A DNA stretch of 64,000 nt from Azospirillum sp. TSO35-2 (GCF_003116095.1 NZ_LGRA01000018.1:451932-515931), one strand, 5' to 3'. Shown: positions 42,490 through 52,817, counted from the stretch's first letter. Numbers and translations: made by a program. The notes: generated by a model from the letters alone, not told the origin.

Positions 42490-44133
42490 TCAGGAACCGG
42501 CTGTCGGCTCCATCAGCGCGCGGTAAGCCATCTGGTCTTCGTACAGCCGGAGGAACACGCGGTATTTGGCGTCGTGATAGTCGCGCAAGGCGCCATCGGC
42601 CGGGGCCATCACCCGTCCGGCCCGGCTCATGCCGGCCATGCCGGCGGCGACGTCGGGGAAGGCGCCGCCCGCCACCGCGCCCAGGACGGCGGCGCCGAGC
42701 AGCACCGCCTCCGGCTCCGCGGGCAGGACCAGGGTGCAGCCGGTGGCATCGGCGTGCGCCTCCAGGAACACCGGGTTCTTGGTGCCGCCGCCGCAGGCGA
42801 GGATGGTGTCGATGGCGTAGCCGGTGCCGTCCATCGCCGCGATGATGTGGCGCGTGCCGTAGGCGATGGCCTGCACCGTCGCCAGATAGAGCAGCGCCAG
42901 ATCCTCCAGGCTGTCGGACAAGCGCAAGCCGCTGACGGCGCCGCGCAGGGTGGCGTCGGCGCGCGGCGAGCGGTTGCCGTGGAAATAGGGCAGCACATGC
43001 AGGTCGCGGGTCAGCGCCGCCAGCGGTTCGCCGCTGCGTCCGGCGAGCGCCGCCAGTTCCTCGTTCAGCAACTGATAGACCGTGGTGCCGCGCTGCCGGG
43101 CCGCGGCGGCGAGGTCGGCGTGGCGGGGATGCCCCTGCACGACATGGTCGATCAGGGCGCCGGTCGCCGACTGCCCGCCCTCGTTCAGCCACAGCCCCGG
43201 CAGCATGGCGGAGTGATAGGGCCCCCAGACGCCGGGGATGAAGCGCGGCGCCGCTTGCGTCATCGCCATGTGGCAGCTCGACGTGCCGCCGATCAGCGCC
43301 AGCCGGCGGTTGAAATCGACATTGGCGCCCGGCAGGGCGGCACCGATGACGCCAATGCCCCCGGCGTGGGCGTCGATCAGCGAGGTGCCGACCGCAATCC
43401 CCGGCGTCAGGCCGAGCTCGCGGGCGGCCTCTGCCGTCAGCCCGCCGGCGATCGCGCTGCCCACCGCGCCGACATCAGTGCCGATGCGGGCGTGCCCCTC
43501 CTCCACCAGATCGCCGAGGCCGATGGCGCGGAGATAGCCGTCGTCCCAGCGCCCTTCATGGCCGAGGTACGTCCATTTGCAGACCAGCGAGCAGAGCGAC
43601 CGCCGCGTCGCCCCGGTCGCCCGCCAGGTCAGGAAGTCGGGCAGGTCGAAGAAATGGGCGGCGCGGCGCCAGCTTGCCGGAAGGGTTTCCTTCAGCCACA
43701 GCAGCTTTGGCGTCTGCATCTCCGGCGACAGGCGTCCGCCGACATAGCGCAGGACCTCGTGGTCGCCGGCGTTGATGCGGCCGGTCTGGTCGAGCGCCCG
43801 GTGGTCCATCCAGACGATGACGTTGCGGGCGTCGTCGCCCTCCGGGCTGACCGTCACCGGCCGCCCCGCCGCGTCGAGCACGACCAGCGAGCAGGTGGCG
43901 TCGAAGCCGATGCCGACCACCTCCGGCCGCTCGGCGCAGCCGTCGAGCGCCTCGCGGACGGCGGCGCAGACGGCGGCCCAGATGTCGTCCGACGACTGCT
44001 CCGCCCAGTCGGGGTCGGGGCGCCACATCCGGATCGGGCGGGAGGCCCGCGCCAGCCGCCGCCCGGCCAGGTCGAAGATCCCGGCGCGGGCGCTGCCGGT
44101 CCCCACATCCACCCCGATCACGGCGCGTGTCAT
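42490..44133 (-). CDS. FGGY-family carbohydrate kinase (ribulokinase-like)
   Basis: ATP-dependent sugar kinase, 547 aa from the ATG at 44133 ([20 protein letters not shown], the phosphate-1 loop). Other motifs: [26 protein letters not shown] with catalytic Asp, [13 protein letters not shown] (adenosine region of the ribulokinase subgroup) and [17 protein letters not shown] near the C-terminus. It is the last gene of the deoC-led minus-strand operon and follows the PfkB kinase by 29 bases. A deoxyribose pathway needs only one kinase, so this enzyme probably handles a second sugar or sugar acid; the motif pattern is closest to D-ribulose or related pentulose kinases. Confidence 0.88.
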   Translation of the reverse strand: MTRAVIGVDVGTGSARAGIFDLAGRRLARASRPIRMWRPDPDWAEQSSDDIWAAVCAAVREALDGCAERPEVVGIGFDATCSLVVLDAAGRPVTVSPEGDDARNVIVWMDHRALDQTGRINAGDHEVLRYVGGRLSPEMQTPKLLWLKETLPASWRRAAHFFDLPDFLTWRATGATRRSLCSLVCKWTYLGHEGRWDDGYLRAIGLGDLVEEGHARIGTDVGAVGSAIAGGLTAEAARELGLTPGIAVGTSLIDAHAGGIGVIGAALPGANVDFNRRLALIGGTSSCHMAMTQAAPRFIPGVWGPYHSAMLPGLWLNEGGQSATGALIDHVVQGHPRHADLAAAARQRGTTVYQLLNEELAALAGRSGEPLAALTRDLHVLPYFHGNRSPRADATLRGAVSGLRLSDSLEDLALLYLATVQAIAYGTRHIIAAMDGTGYAIDTILACGGGTKNPVFLEAHADATGCTLVLPAEPEAVLLGAAVLGAVAGGAFPDVAAGMAGMSRAGRVMAPADGALRDYHDAKYRVFLRLYEDQMAYRALMEPTAGS

Positions 44134-44162
44134 GGCATGCCCTCCCCAGGACCCTTTCCGCT

Positions 44163-45086
44163 TCACAGGCCGGCGCAGAACGCCTCGAACGCCTCGCGGG
44201 TGGCGTAGGATTTCTGCGTTCCCGGCCGGGTGATGCTGTCGGCGGCGTAGCGCACCGCCATGCGCAGCGCCGCGTCCAGGTCGTGGTTCTCGACGTAATA
44301 GCGCGCGAAGCTGCCGATGAAGGCGTCGCCGGCGCCGGTGGTGTCGACCGGCGTGACGCGCACCGGCTCGATCCGCCGCGTTTCCTCGCCCGCCGTCACC
44401 AGCAGCGCGCCGCGCGCGCCGAGCGTGACGATCACCGTGCGGATGCCGCGCGCGATCAGCGCCCGCGCCGCCACCTCCGCGTCGGCCTCCGAGGTCACGG
44501 CCAAGCCGGAGATGGTCGCCAGCTCCGTCTGGTTGGGGACCAGGAAGGTCACCTGCTCGATCCGCTTGGCGTCGAGGTCGGCCGGGGCGGGCGCCGGGTT
44601 CAGCAGGGTCTCGATGCCGTGCCGCGCGCCGAATTCAATGGTGTGGTAGACCGTCTCCAGCGGCACTTCCAACTGCATGACGATCAGGTCGCAGCCCTTC
44701 AGATCGTCGGCCGCGCGGTCGACGTCGGCCGGCGACAGCCGGGCGTTGGCGCCCTTGATGATCAGGATGCTGTTCTCGCCCGACGGCTCGACGAAGATCG
44801 GCGCGACGCCGCTCGACGTGCCGGGCACCCGCTCGACGTAACGGGTGTCGATGCCGGCGTCGGCGAGGTTGCGGATGGTGGTGTCGGCGAAGGCGTCGTC
44901 GCCGACCTTGGTGACCATCATCACCTCGGCGCCCAGCCGGGCGGCGGCGATGGCCTGGTTGGCGCCCTTGCCGCCGCAGCCCATCTCGAAGCGCGGCGCC
45001 TCGATGGTCTCACCGGGGCCGGGCATGCGGTCGGTGTAGGTGATCAGGTCGACCATGTTGCTGCCGACCACGGCGATCTTGCCCAT
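44163..45086 (-). CDS. PfkB-family sugar kinase (ribokinase/deoxyribokinase)
   Basis: Phosphorylates a pentose at the 5 position. The 307-aa protein has the ribokinase motifs: [40 protein letters not shown], and [16 protein letters not shown] with the catalytic Asp. The Asn-Met-Val-Asp N-terminus resembles DeoK/RbsK proteins. With deoC in the same operon, deoxyribose is the best substrate guess: kinase product 2-deoxyribose-5-phosphate is the DeoC substrate. Ribose cannot be excluded. Confidence 0.88.
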   Translation of the reverse strand: MGKIAVVGSNMVDLITYTDRMPGPGETIEAPRFEMGCGGKGANQAIAAARLGAEVMMVTKVGDDAFADTTIRNLADAGIDTRYVERVPGTSSGVAPIFVEPSGENSILIIKGANARLSPADVDRAADDLKGCDLIVMQLEVPLETVYHTIEFGARHGIETLLNPAPAPADLDAKRIEQVTFLVPNQTELATISGLAVTSEADAEVAARALIARGIRTVIVTLGARGALLVTAGEETRRIEPVRVTPVDTTGAGDAFIGSFARYYVENHDLDAALRMAVRYAADSITRPGTQKSYATREAFEAFCAGL

Positions 45087-45107
45087 AGCGTCTTCCCCCT
45101 CTTGTTC

Positions 45108-46193
45108 TTACAGCGCCCGGATGGCGTGTTCGGCAGCGTCGGCCTCCTCGGCCGCCAGATAGCCCAGCCGTACCGAAAAGCGGCGCGTCTCGCCACCCTT
45201 CAGCGTCTGCAGGTTGCCCTTGGCGCGCTCGGCGGTGAACCCCTCGGGCTCGCAGGTGGCGGGCAGGGCGAAGGCGCACACTTTCTGGTCGCTGTTGACC
45301 AGCACCCAGCGCACCGTCCGGGGGAAATCCTGCGTGTTGTAGGCGATGTGGAAGGCGTCGCCCTCGCGGCGGCGCAGCATCAGCGCGGTGTCACCGTTCC
45401 CGTCGGTGCGCAGGCCGCGGATGTAGAAGACCTGCTCCGGGTCGTAGCGATGGGGCTCGTCCAGCACCTCCATCACCGCGGGGTCGCGGGCGAGCGCCTC
45501 CAGCAGCGCGTCGTAGCCGGGGCTGCGCGGCACATGGGCCGGCACCACCGTGCGCACAGCCGTCGCCTGCGGGGTGAAGGGGGCGGGCTGGACGATACGG
45601 GCGCCCTCGGCGAAGGCGAAGTTGACGTGGCACATGTACATCAGGTCCATCGGCGCGCCGGACCGGTTCTCCACCGCCATCTGGATGTCGAACAGGGTGG
45701 AGCCCGGACGCAGCACGACGCGCGGCCGCGCCATGTAATGGGCGCCGAAGCCCATCACGTACTCGCGCAGGCCGGTCACCGCCATGTAGGGGCCTTCGTC
45801 GTCCTCGCCGACCTCCAGCCCGGCGGTGTCCATCGGCGCGCAGGGCATCTCGCCGTGCAGCGGATGGCTGTCCTGCGGACCGGGGCAGCCATTGCGCAGC
45901 AGTCCGGAATGGAAGGCGAAGCAGCCGTAGGTGCCGACGATCTCGGTAGCATGGCGGGGCATGTCGAACATGTTCGCCATGGTCAGGTCGACGCCGTCGA
46001 ACACGGCATCCCACACCATTTGGCCGTAATAGGGCAGCACCACCAGATGGCCGCGCCGGTTGGTCAGGCGCACCGCCTCGATCCCGCTGTCGTAGCGGAA
46101 CAGGGCGGCCGTCATGTCGTGCGCCTCGGCGATGACGCGTTCGGCCTCGCCGAAGAAGCTCTTGCGGAAATGGATCGCGGTTCGGGCGCTCAT
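45108..46193 (-). CDS. Aldose-1-epimerase-like protein (DUF4432)
   Basis: The 361-aa protein resembles mutarotase-fold proteins of the DUF4432 type: TNRRGHLVVLPYYGQMVWDAVF at the N-terminus, HSGLLRNGCPGPQDSHPLHGEMPCAP in the centre with candidate active-site histidines, and MYMCHVNFAF. Such proteins interconvert sugar anomers or isomers before phosphorylation. It lies between the kinases and the ABC transporter, 21 bases before the PfkB kinase gene. Confidence 0.8.
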   Translation of the reverse strand: MSARTAIHFRKSFFGEAERVIAEAHDMTAALFRYDSGIEAVRLTNRRGHLVVLPYYGQMVWDAVFDGVDLTMANMFDMPRHATEIVGTYGCFAFHSGLLRNGCPGPQDSHPLHGEMPCAPMDTAGLEVGEDDEGPYMAVTGLREYVMGFGAHYMARPRVVLRPGSTLFDIQMAVENRSGAPMDLMYMCHVNFAFAEGARIVQPAPFTPQATAVRTVVPAHVPRSPGYDALLEALARDPAVMEVLDEPHRYDPEQVFYIRGLRTDGNGDTALMLRRREGDAFHIAYNTQDFPRTVRWVLVNSDQKVCAFALPATCEPEGFTAERAKGNLQTLKGGETRRFSVRLGYLAAEEADAAEHAIRAL

Positions 46194-46230
46194 GCGACGT
46201 CTCCCGGTGGTCGGGTTTGGCTTGGTCTGC

Positions 46231-47238
46231 TTAGCGGGTGCGGTTCTTGTAGGCGTTGATCACGATGACCAGCAGCAGGAAGCCGCCCCAGATGAAGTCG
46301 ATCAGGTGGTTGGAGAAGCGCAGGATCTGGAAGCCGCTCGACAGCAGCATCAGCGCCACCACGGCGATGGTGATGCCCAGCACGCTGCCCTTGCCGCCCG
46401 CCGGGTTGGTGCCGCCCAGCACGGCGATCAGCACCGCCTGCAGCAGGTAGGAATTGCCGTAGTCCGACTTCGCCGCGTTGGTCCGCCCCGACAGGATGAT
46501 GCCGGCGACCGAGGCCAGCACGCCGGTCAGCATGTAGCTGTGGAGGACCATCCGCTCCCGCTTCAGGCCGGCGAACAGCGCCGCCTTGGGGTTGGTGCCG
46601 ATCAGCATCAGGTTGATGCCGAAGGCGGTGCGGGTCAGGATGAAGGCGATCAGCGCGGCGATGGCGGCGAACAGGACGAAGGGCGTCGCCAGCCCGGCGA
46701 TCTTGCCGTTGCCGAGGAAGGCCCAGGCGGTGGGGAAGCCGACGATGGCCGGCCCGCCGGTCAGCACGATGGCCAGCCCGGTGAAGACCTGCCCGGTGCC
46801 GAGCGTCGCCAGGATCGGCGTGATGCCGAGCCGGGTGATCAGCAGCCCGTTGACCGTCCCGGCCACCAGCCCGGTGCCGAGCGCCACCACCGCGCCCAGC
46901 AGCACCACCAGGATGCCGGTGTCGGCGATGCCGGCCGCGCCGGCCATCTTGTGGAACAGCACCCCGGCCAGGATGCCCGACAGGTTCGCCACCCCGACCA
47001 CCGACAGGTCGATGCCGCCGGTCAGCATGGCGATCATCATGGCGATCGACAGCAGGCCCAGTTCCGGGAAGATGTAGGTGATCGATTCGAAGTTGTAGTA
47101 GCGCAGGAACTTGTCCGGGCTGAGCGCGGTCATCACCGCGAAGATCAGCACCGTCATCACCAGGAGCTGGACGATGTTGTTGTCGCGGTTGATCAGGCTG
47201 CGGACCGTCAGGGTGGGGGCCGTCGTCTGGGCTTTCAT
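46231..47238 (-). CDS. Sugar ABC transporter permease (RbsC/LsrD family), second
   Basis: The 335-aa protein has about 8-10 helices with family segments MIAMLTGGIDLSVVGVANLSG, TRLGITPILATLGTGQ and LIAVLGGTNPAGGKGSVLG. The ATG at 47238 follows GAGGAG. It starts 11 bases after the stop of the first permease; two different permease genes are typical of the Lsr/Rhs-type importers. Confidence 0.9.
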   Translation of the reverse strand: MKAQTTAPTLTVRSLINRDNNIVQLLVMTVLIFAVMTALSPDKFLRYYNFESITYIFPELGLLSIAMMIAMLTGGIDLSVVGVANLSGILAGVLFHKMAGAAGIADTGILVVLLGAVVALGTGLVAGTVNGLLITRLGITPILATLGTGQVFTGLAIVLTGGPAIVGFPTAWAFLGNGKIAGLATPFVLFAAIAALIAFILTRTAFGINLMLIGTNPKAALFAGLKRERMVLHSYMLTGVLASVAGIILSGRTNAAKSDYGNSYLLQAVLIAVLGGTNPAGGKGSVLGITIAVVALMLLSSGFQILRFSNHLIDFIWGGFLLLVIVINAYKNRTR

Positions 47239-47249
47239 GGTCCGTCTCC

Positions 47250-48227
47250 TCACGCCGGCTGGCGACGGTCGCGCCACGCCGACAGGGCGGTGGCGATGAT
47301 GACGATCAGACCCACCGCGACGAGCTGCCAGGTGGTGTCCACTTTCATGATGATCAGGCTGTTCTTCACCATCACCAGCATGAAGACGCCGAGCATGGTG
47401 CCGAGCACGGTGCCGCGCCCGCCGAAGATCGAGGCACCGCCCAGCACCACCGCGGCGATCACGTCCAGCTCGAACCCGACGAAGTCGCGCGGGTTGGCCA
47501 GCCAGATCATGCCGCTGTGCAGCAGCCCGGCGAAGCCGGCGAGCGCGCCGGCGACGCAGTAGATGAAGAAGATGGTCTTGCGCAGGTCGAAGCCGGCGCG
47601 CCGCGCCGCCTCCGGATCGCCGCCCAGCGCGTAGGCGCTGCGGCCGATCATCGTGTAGCGCAGCATCAGGTGCATGGCGAGCGCCAGCCCGACATAGATC
47701 AGCACCATCGCCGTCAGGCCGTAGGTGCTGCCGTCCGCCTTGGTCACGCTGACGACGTCGGTGCGGGCGAAGTCGATCAGCGCGGTCGGCATCTTGTTGA
47801 TGTTGATCATGCTGGTGCCGACCACGCCGAGCAGGAATCCGCGCACCATCGCGCTGGTGCCCAGCGTCACGATCAGCGGGATCATGCGGAATTTGTAGAC
47901 GAAGAAGCCGTTGACGGCGCCGCACAGCAACCCGATGGCGGTGGCCGCCAGCAGCGGCAGCACGACGCCGTTGTAGCCGATCAGCAGCATGCCCTTCACC
48001 GTCAGGTACATCGCCGCGACGGCGAAGGCCGGGAAGGACACGTCGATGCCGCCGGAGATCAGCACCAGCAGCACGCCCATCGCCATGATGCCGATGATGA
48101 CGTTGCTGCGCATCAGGCTGAACAGGTTGTCGAGCTGCCAGAAGGCGGGGTTGATCGTGCCGATGAGGACCATGGCGAGCAGCAGGATGCCCGCGATGAC
48201 CATTTCCGAACGACGGAGCAAGGCCAT
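47250..48227 (-). CDS. Sugar ABC transporter permease (RbsC/LsrC family), first
   Basis: The 325-aa protein has the same fold: MGVLLVLISGGIDVSFPAFAVAAM, NGFFVYKFRMIPLIVTLGTSAMVRG and IAAVVLGGASIFGGRGTVLG. It lies directly after the ATPase gene in the operon, with 11 bases between. Confidence 0.9.
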   Translation of the reverse strand: MALLRRSEMVIAGILLLAMVLIGTINPAFWQLDNLFSLMRSNVIIGIMAMGVLLVLISGGIDVSFPAFAVAAMYLTVKGMLLIGYNGVVLPLLAATAIGLLCGAVNGFFVYKFRMIPLIVTLGTSAMVRGFLLGVVGTSMININKMPTALIDFARTDVVSVTKADGSTYGLTAMVLIYVGLALAMHLMLRYTMIGRSAYALGGDPEAARRAGFDLRKTIFFIYCVAGALAGFAGLLHSGMIWLANPRDFVGFELDVIAAVVLGGASIFGGRGTVLGTMLGVFMLVMVKNSLIIMKVDTTWQLVAVGLIVIIATALSAWRDRRQPA

Positions 48228-48238
48228 CGGTTCCTCCC

Positions 48239-49741
48239 TTAAGTGAAGGTCTTCAGCCGGTCGCTGACCATTTCTTCGGTCGCGTCGGCGCAGGACAGGT
48301 CATCGACGAAGCGCCCGCGGTGCATCAGCACGATGCGGTTGCAGTTCTGCACGAGTTCGAGCACGTCGTCGGAGATCATCAGGACGGCGAGGCCGTGGGC
48401 CTGGGCCAACTCGCGGATCTTGGCGTGGATTTCGGCCTTCGATCCGACGTCGACGCCGACCGTCGGTCCGTTGAGGATCAGCACGCGGGCGTCGGTCAGC
48501 AGCCAGCGGGCCAGGACCACGCGCTGCTGGTTGCCGCCGGACAGCTGGATCACCGGCTTCTCGCCGGTCGGGGTGGCGATCTGCATGGCGCGGATCATGC
48601 CCTGCGTCATCGTCTCGGCGCGCTCGCGGTCGATGACGAGGCGCGGCGCCAGCCGCTCGTAGGAGGTCGCCAGCATGTTGCGGTTGATGCTCTGGGTCAG
48701 GAACAACCCCTCGGTCAGCCGGTCCTCCGGCACATAGGCGATGCCGGCGGCGATGGCGTCCTGGGTCGAGCGCAGCCGCACCGGCGCGCCGTCGATCCGA
48801 ATTTCCCCCTGGTAGCGCGGCGCCATGCCGAACAGCGCCAGCGCCAGATCGGTGCGGCCGGACCCCAGCAGGCCCGACAGGCCGACGATCTCGCCGGGCC
48901 GGATCGACAGATCCAGTTCCTCGCACTTGCCGGGCACGGTCAGGCCGCGGACCTCCAGCCGGGGTGGTGGCGGGGCGCCGGGCGGCGGGGTCCAGACATA
49001 GGGTTCGTTCAGGATGTCGCTGCCGGTCATGTGCCGGGTGATCGACGCCTCGTCGAAGTCGGCCGTCGGCCCCTCCGCCACCTTGCGGCCGTTGCGGATG
49101 ACCGTCATGCGCTCGCTGATTTCCAGCATCTCGCGCATCTTGTGGCTGACGAACAGGATGGCGATGCCGCGCGCCTGGATGTCGCGGACGATGCGGAACA
49201 GCGTCTCGACCTCCTTGCGGGTCAGGGCGGTGGTCGGCTCGTCCATGATGATCAGGCGGGCGTCGGACATCAGCGCGCGGGCGATGGCGACCAGCTGCTT
49301 GCCCGCGGTGGGCAGCGAGTCGACGGTGGCGTCGAGGTCGAGGTCGACGCCCAGCCGGCCGACCGCCTCCCGCGCGATGGCGCGGGTGCGCCGCCAGTTC
49401 ATCAGGCGCCGCTTTTCGCGCAGATGGACGTTCATCGCCAGGTTCTCGGCGACGGTCAGGTTCCCGAACAGCGAGAAGTCCTGGTAGATGACCTGGATGC
49501 CGTGGCCGATCGCGCTGATCGGCGTCAGCGGTCCGGCCGGCTTGCCGTCGATCAGGACCTCGCCGCCGTCCGGCGCGTAGACGCCGGACATGATCTTGAT
49601 GACGGTCGATTTGCCCGATCCATTCTCGCCGGCAAGGCAATGGATCTCGCCCGGATGGATGACGAGGGACATGGCGTCCAGCGCGACCACGCCGGAAAAC
49701 TCCTTCCGGATGCCGCGGAGTTCGATGAGACCGTCTGACAT
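48239..49741 (-). CDS. Sugar ABC transporter ATPase, two ABC domains (RbsA/LsrA type)
   Basis: The 500-aa protein has two tandem ATPase domains. First: Walker A GENGSGKST, Walker B LIIMDEPTTAL, switch FVSHK. Second (from about 250): Walker A-like SGLLGSGRTDL, signature LSGGNQQRV, Walker B-like LILNGPTVGVD, where the normal Asp-Glu is Asn-Gly. The second Walker A is degenerate, as in other sugar ATPases of this type. Energises the two permeases. Confidence 0.92.
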   Translation of the reverse strand: MSDGLIELRGIRKEFSGVVALDAMSLVIHPGEIHCLAGENGSGKSTVIKIMSGVYAPDGGEVLIDGKPAGPLTPISAIGHGIQVIYQDFSLFGNLTVAENLAMNVHLREKRRLMNWRRTRAIAREAVGRLGVDLDLDATVDSLPTAGKQLVAIARALMSDARLIIMDEPTTALTRKEVETLFRIVRDIQARGIAILFVSHKMREMLEISERMTVIRNGRKVAEGPTADFDEASITRHMTGSDILNEPYVWTPPPGAPPPPRLEVRGLTVPGKCEELDLSIRPGEIVGLSGLLGSGRTDLALALFGMAPRYQGEIRIDGAPVRLRSTQDAIAAGIAYVPEDRLTEGLFLTQSINRNMLATSYERLAPRLVIDRERAETMTQGMIRAMQIATPTGEKPVIQLSGGNQQRVVLARWLLTDARVLILNGPTVGVDVGSKAEIHAKIRELAQAHGLAVLMISDDVLELVQNCNRIVLMHRGRFVDDLSCADATEEMVSDRLKTFT

Positions 49742-49841
49742 GGCTTCCCCGCCCGCCCGCTTGATGACATGGCATTGAGAGACGTTGCGGCGGGTGCGGG
49801 AGGCGGCCGTCGGCCGGCATCCCGCACCCGCCGGGGCGGAC

Positions 49842-50888
49842 TTAGAAGTCGTAGGCGTTCATGTTGTCCTTGGTCACGCCGACCCAGCCCTGGCCGTACA
49901 GCAGGTTGGCCTTGGCGCCCTGCGGCGTCGTCAGCGCGGTGTAGCCCGGCAGGCCGAGGTTCAGGCCGGCCTTGATCTGGTCCTTCTTGCCGTCCAGCGC
50001 CATCACCGCCAGCATGTTCATGGCATAGCCGGCGACCGCCGGATCCCAGAACTGGATGTACTGGATGTTGCCCTGGGTCAGATACTGGCCCGCCACCGAG
50101 ACGAGGCCGGTGCCGGAGAAGAACAGCTTGTCCTTCAGGCCGCGTTCCGCGATCAGGCGCCCGGCGCCGGCCGAGGTCGGCATCGGACCGCCGAGGATGC
50201 CCTTCAGGTCCGGATAGGTGGTCAGGACTTCCTTCAGCTTGTTGTAGTCGGTGTTGGCGTCGTCATAGGTCTCCAGACGGTTCGTCACCATCTGCATCTT
50301 CGGGAAATGTTCCTTCTGATAGGCGATGGCGCCGTCGATCCACTCGTTCTGCGACTTCGAGGTCAGGCTGCCGACCGTGCAGACATATTTGCCCTCGCCG
50401 TTCATCGACTTGCCCAGCACTTCCATCAGCTTGGCGCCGTAGGCGAAGTTGTCGAAGGCTTCCAGCACATAGTCGGCGTTCTGGATGTTCGACGCCTCAT
50501 GCGCGATGACGACGATGCCGCGGTCGCGCGCCTTCTTCAGCACCGGCTCCACCGCCTCGACCGAGAAGGGGACGATGGCGATGGCGTCGACGCCCTGGGC
50601 GATCAGGTTCTCGACCAGTTGGACCTGCGCCGCGGCGTCGGCCTGGCTCGGGCCGACCATCCAGGTGTCGTGCTTGGTGTCGGCGGCGAACTGCTTGACG
50701 CCGTCGCGCATGCGGTCGAACCAGGCGATGCCGTCGACCTTCACGACGGTGGCGATGGTGTATTTCTTCTTGGTGGCGTCAGACTTCAGCGTCTTGACGG
50801 CGTCCGGGGTCGGCACCGGGTCGGCGGCCATCACCGGTCCCGCGACCAGCGCGGCGGCGACGATGAGCGAAGACAGCAGCTTCTTCAT
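49842..50888 (-). CDS. Periplasmic sugar-binding protein of the ABC importer
   Basis: The 348-aa protein has a signal peptide (MKKLLSSLIVAAALVAGPVMA). The type 1 periplasmic-binding fold includes IATVVKVDGIAWFDRMRDGVKQF, GPSQADAAAQVQLVENLIAQ and VDAIAIVPFSVEAVEPVLKKAR, close to the LsrB/RhaS group. The start at 50888 avoids a non-conserved upstream extension of the frame. The 100-base gap before the ATPase gene leaves room for an internal hairpin that boosts its expression, but I did not find a strong one. Confidence 0.92.
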   Translation of the reverse strand: MKKLLSSLIVAAALVAGPVMAADPVPTPDAVKTLKSDATKKKYTIATVVKVDGIAWFDRMRDGVKQFAADTKHDTWMVGPSQADAAAQVQLVENLIAQGVDAIAIVPFSVEAVEPVLKKARDRGIVVIAHEASNIQNADYVLEAFDNFAYGAKLMEVLGKSMNGEGKYVCTVGSLTSKSQNEWIDGAIAYQKEHFPKMQMVTNRLETYDDANTDYNKLKEVLTTYPDLKGILGGPMPTSAGAGRLIAERGLKDKLFFSGTGLVSVAGQYLTQGNIQYIQFWDPAVAGYAMNMLAVMALDGKKDQIKAGLNLGLPGYTALTTPQGAKANLLYGQGWVGVTKDNMNAYDF

Positions 50889-51078
50889 GTTGACGAGACT
50901 CCCATGGCAGGCGATTCCACACTGCGCGGCGACCGTCGGGCCGTCGGCAACGCCGGGGCACGTTGTGCGCCCCCCTCCGCTTCGTTCCGTTTCACTGAAG
51001 CCGTGCCGGGTGGGACGAACGGAACAGCCGCCCGCCCGGCACGCGCACCAAACACGCGTGCAATGCGCCGGGACGATC

Positions 51079-51750
51079 CTATCCCGTGACGATCGCCACG
51101 CTGGCGCTGGCGCCGACACGGGACGCGCCGGCCGCGATCATGCGCCGGGCATCCTCCGTCGTGCGGACACCACCCGACGCCTTGACGCCCATCGTGTCAC
51201 CGACGGTCCGGCGCATCAGGGCGACGTCCTCCACCGTGGCGCCGCCACCGGCGAAACCGGTGGAGGTCTTCACATAGTCGGCCCCGGCCTCCTGCGACAG
51301 CCGGCAGGCGAGGACCTTCTCCGCGTCGGTGAGAAGGCAGGTTTCGATGATGACCTTCAGCAGCGCGTCGCCGCAAGCCCGCTTCACCGCGGCGATGTCG
51401 TCGCGGACCGCCGCGGCGTCGCCGGCCTTCAGCAGGCCGATCGGGATCACCATGTCGACCTCGCCGGCGCCGTGGCCCACCACCCAGTCGGCGGAGGCGG
51501 CCTTGATCGCGGTGGGATCGGCGCCGAACGGGAAACAGATCACCGCGCAGGGCACGACCGGCGAGCCGGCCAGCCGCTCCGTCACCTGCGGGATGAAGAT
51601 CGGGTTGACGCAGACCGCCTTGAAGCTGTGCGCGCGGGCCTCGTCGCACAGCCGCGCGATCTCGGCGGGCTGGGCGTCGGGGCGCAGCAGGGTGTGGTCG
51701 ATGAACGCCGCCAGATCGGCCGAGGCGGTCGGAACGCTGGGCTTGGACAT
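51079..51750 (-). CDS. deoC: Deoxyribose-phosphate aldolase
   Basis: Cleaves 2-deoxy-D-ribose-5-phosphate to glyceraldehyde-3-phosphate and acetaldehyde. The 223-aa protein has [19 protein letters not shown], the [10 protein letters not shown] segment, the Schiff-base lysine in DYVKTSTGF, and [18 protein letters not shown]. It is the first gene of the minus-strand operon. A DeoR-box-like palindrome lies 42 bases upstream and covers a TAGAAT -10-like hexamer. Confidence 0.96.
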   Translation of the reverse strand: MSKPSVPTASADLAAFIDHTLLRPDAQPAEIARLCDEARAHSFKAVCVNPIFIPQVTERLAGSPVVPCAVICFPFGADPTAIKAASADWVVGHGAGEVDMVIPIGLLKAGDAAAVRDDIAAVKRACGDALLKVIIETCLLTDAEKVLACRLSQEAGADYVKTSTGFAGGGATVEDVALMRRTVGDTMGVKASGGVRTTEDARRMIAAGASRVGASASVAIVTG

Positions 51751-51791
51751 GTGATCCTCCCGGAAAGCTCCGTCCGTTTGAGTCTTTCCGA

Positions 51792-51807
51792 TGTTATTAT
51801 TCTAACA
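51792..51807. promoter_or_regulatory. DeoR operator, overlapping the putative deoC -10 element
   Basis: TGTTATTATTCTAACA matches the E. coli DeoR operator TGTTAGAATTCTAACA at 14 of 16 positions. On the minus strand it contains TAGAAT, five of six matches to a -10 hexamer, placed to drive deoC. The divergent deoR starts 196 bases away. Confidence 0.8.
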
Positions 51808-52002
51808 TTTTGTGAGAGGATCGTTTCATGAGGAGCCGCTGTGTGTCAAGATCAATGCATACTCCTGTGAGCAGGGCGACACGAGCGTGGTGACACGGCG
51901 GCGCAGCTCAGGCCCAGGACCATTGCGGTCTAGTCCGATCGGGGGTGCGGCAGCCGTCCTGCCGGGGCGCCGGGCGGACCGAAGCGATGCGGGAATGCGG
52001 AC

Positions 52003-52770
52003 ATGTCGATGCGAAGGGCCGATCGCCTGAACCAGTTGCACGCGGCGTTGGAGACCGGGGGATACCTTCGGTTGAAGGACGCGGCCAAGTTGCTGGGTGT
52101 GTCGGAGATGACGGTGCGGCGCGACATCGCCGCCGCCAACGGCCGCTTCACCTACCTCGGCGGCTACATCGCCGGCGGGCTGGAGACGTCGGGCGGCATG
52201 GGCTACATCCTCGACCGCGAGCGGGACGCCCACATCGAGCTGAAACGCGCCGCCTGCGACGCGGCGGCGACGCTGATCGCGCCGGGCGAAACCGTCTTCA
52301 TCGATTGCGGCACCACCACGCCCCATCTCGCCAGCCGCATCCCGTCCGACAGCCGGATCACCGTGGTGTGCTACGCGATGAACATCGCGGAGATCGTCTG
52401 CAAGAAGCCGGGCGTGCGGGTGGTCATGCTGGGCGGGCTCTACCACGCCTCGTCGGCGTCGTTTTCCAGCCCGGAGTCGCTGGAGACGCTGCGCGGCATC
52501 GGCATCAACACCGCCTTCATCTCGGCCGGCGGCGTGCATGAGACGCTGGGGATCAGCTGCTCCAACTTCCACGAGGTGGAGATCAAGCAGACCGCCATCG
52601 CCAACGCCGTGACCAAGGCGCTGGTGGTCGACTCGACCAAGTTCGACACGGTCAAGCCGGCCTTCTTCGCCAAGCTCGACAGCTTCGACGCGCTGTGCTG
52701 CGACCGCGGCCTGGACGCCGCGGTGATGGAGCGGCTGCGCCAGGGCGGGATTCGGCCGCTGGTGGCCTGA
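52003..52770 (+). CDS. deoR: DeoR-family repressor (DeoR orthologue)
   Basis: The 255-aa protein has the DeoR helix-turn-helix (RLKDAAKLLGVSEMTVRRDI, about residues 23-42), LGGYIAGG, and the sugar-phosphate isomerase-like domain with FIDCGTTTP and VVCYAMN, as in E. coli DeoR. The inducer of that protein is deoxyribose-5-phosphate. It is divergent from the deoC operon, with the operator at 51792-51807 between them. No strong ribosome site is seen; an ATG two codons downstream is an alternative. Confidence 0.93.
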   Translation: MSMRRADRLNQLHAALETGGYLRLKDAAKLLGVSEMTVRRDIAAANGRFTYLGGYIAGGLETSGGMGYILDRERDAHIELKRAACDAAATLIAPGETVFIDCGTTTPHLASRIPSDSRITVVCYAMNIAEIVCKKPGVRVVMLGGLYHASSASFSSPESLETLRGIGINTAFISAGGVHETLGISCSNFHEVEIKQTAIANAVTKALVVDSTKFDTVKPAFFAKLDSFDALCCDRGLDAAVMERLRQGGIRPLVA

Positions 52771-52817
52771 AGGGCGCGGCCTGGCGGACAGGCTCGTCCG
52801 CCACGCCGGACGTCCCG

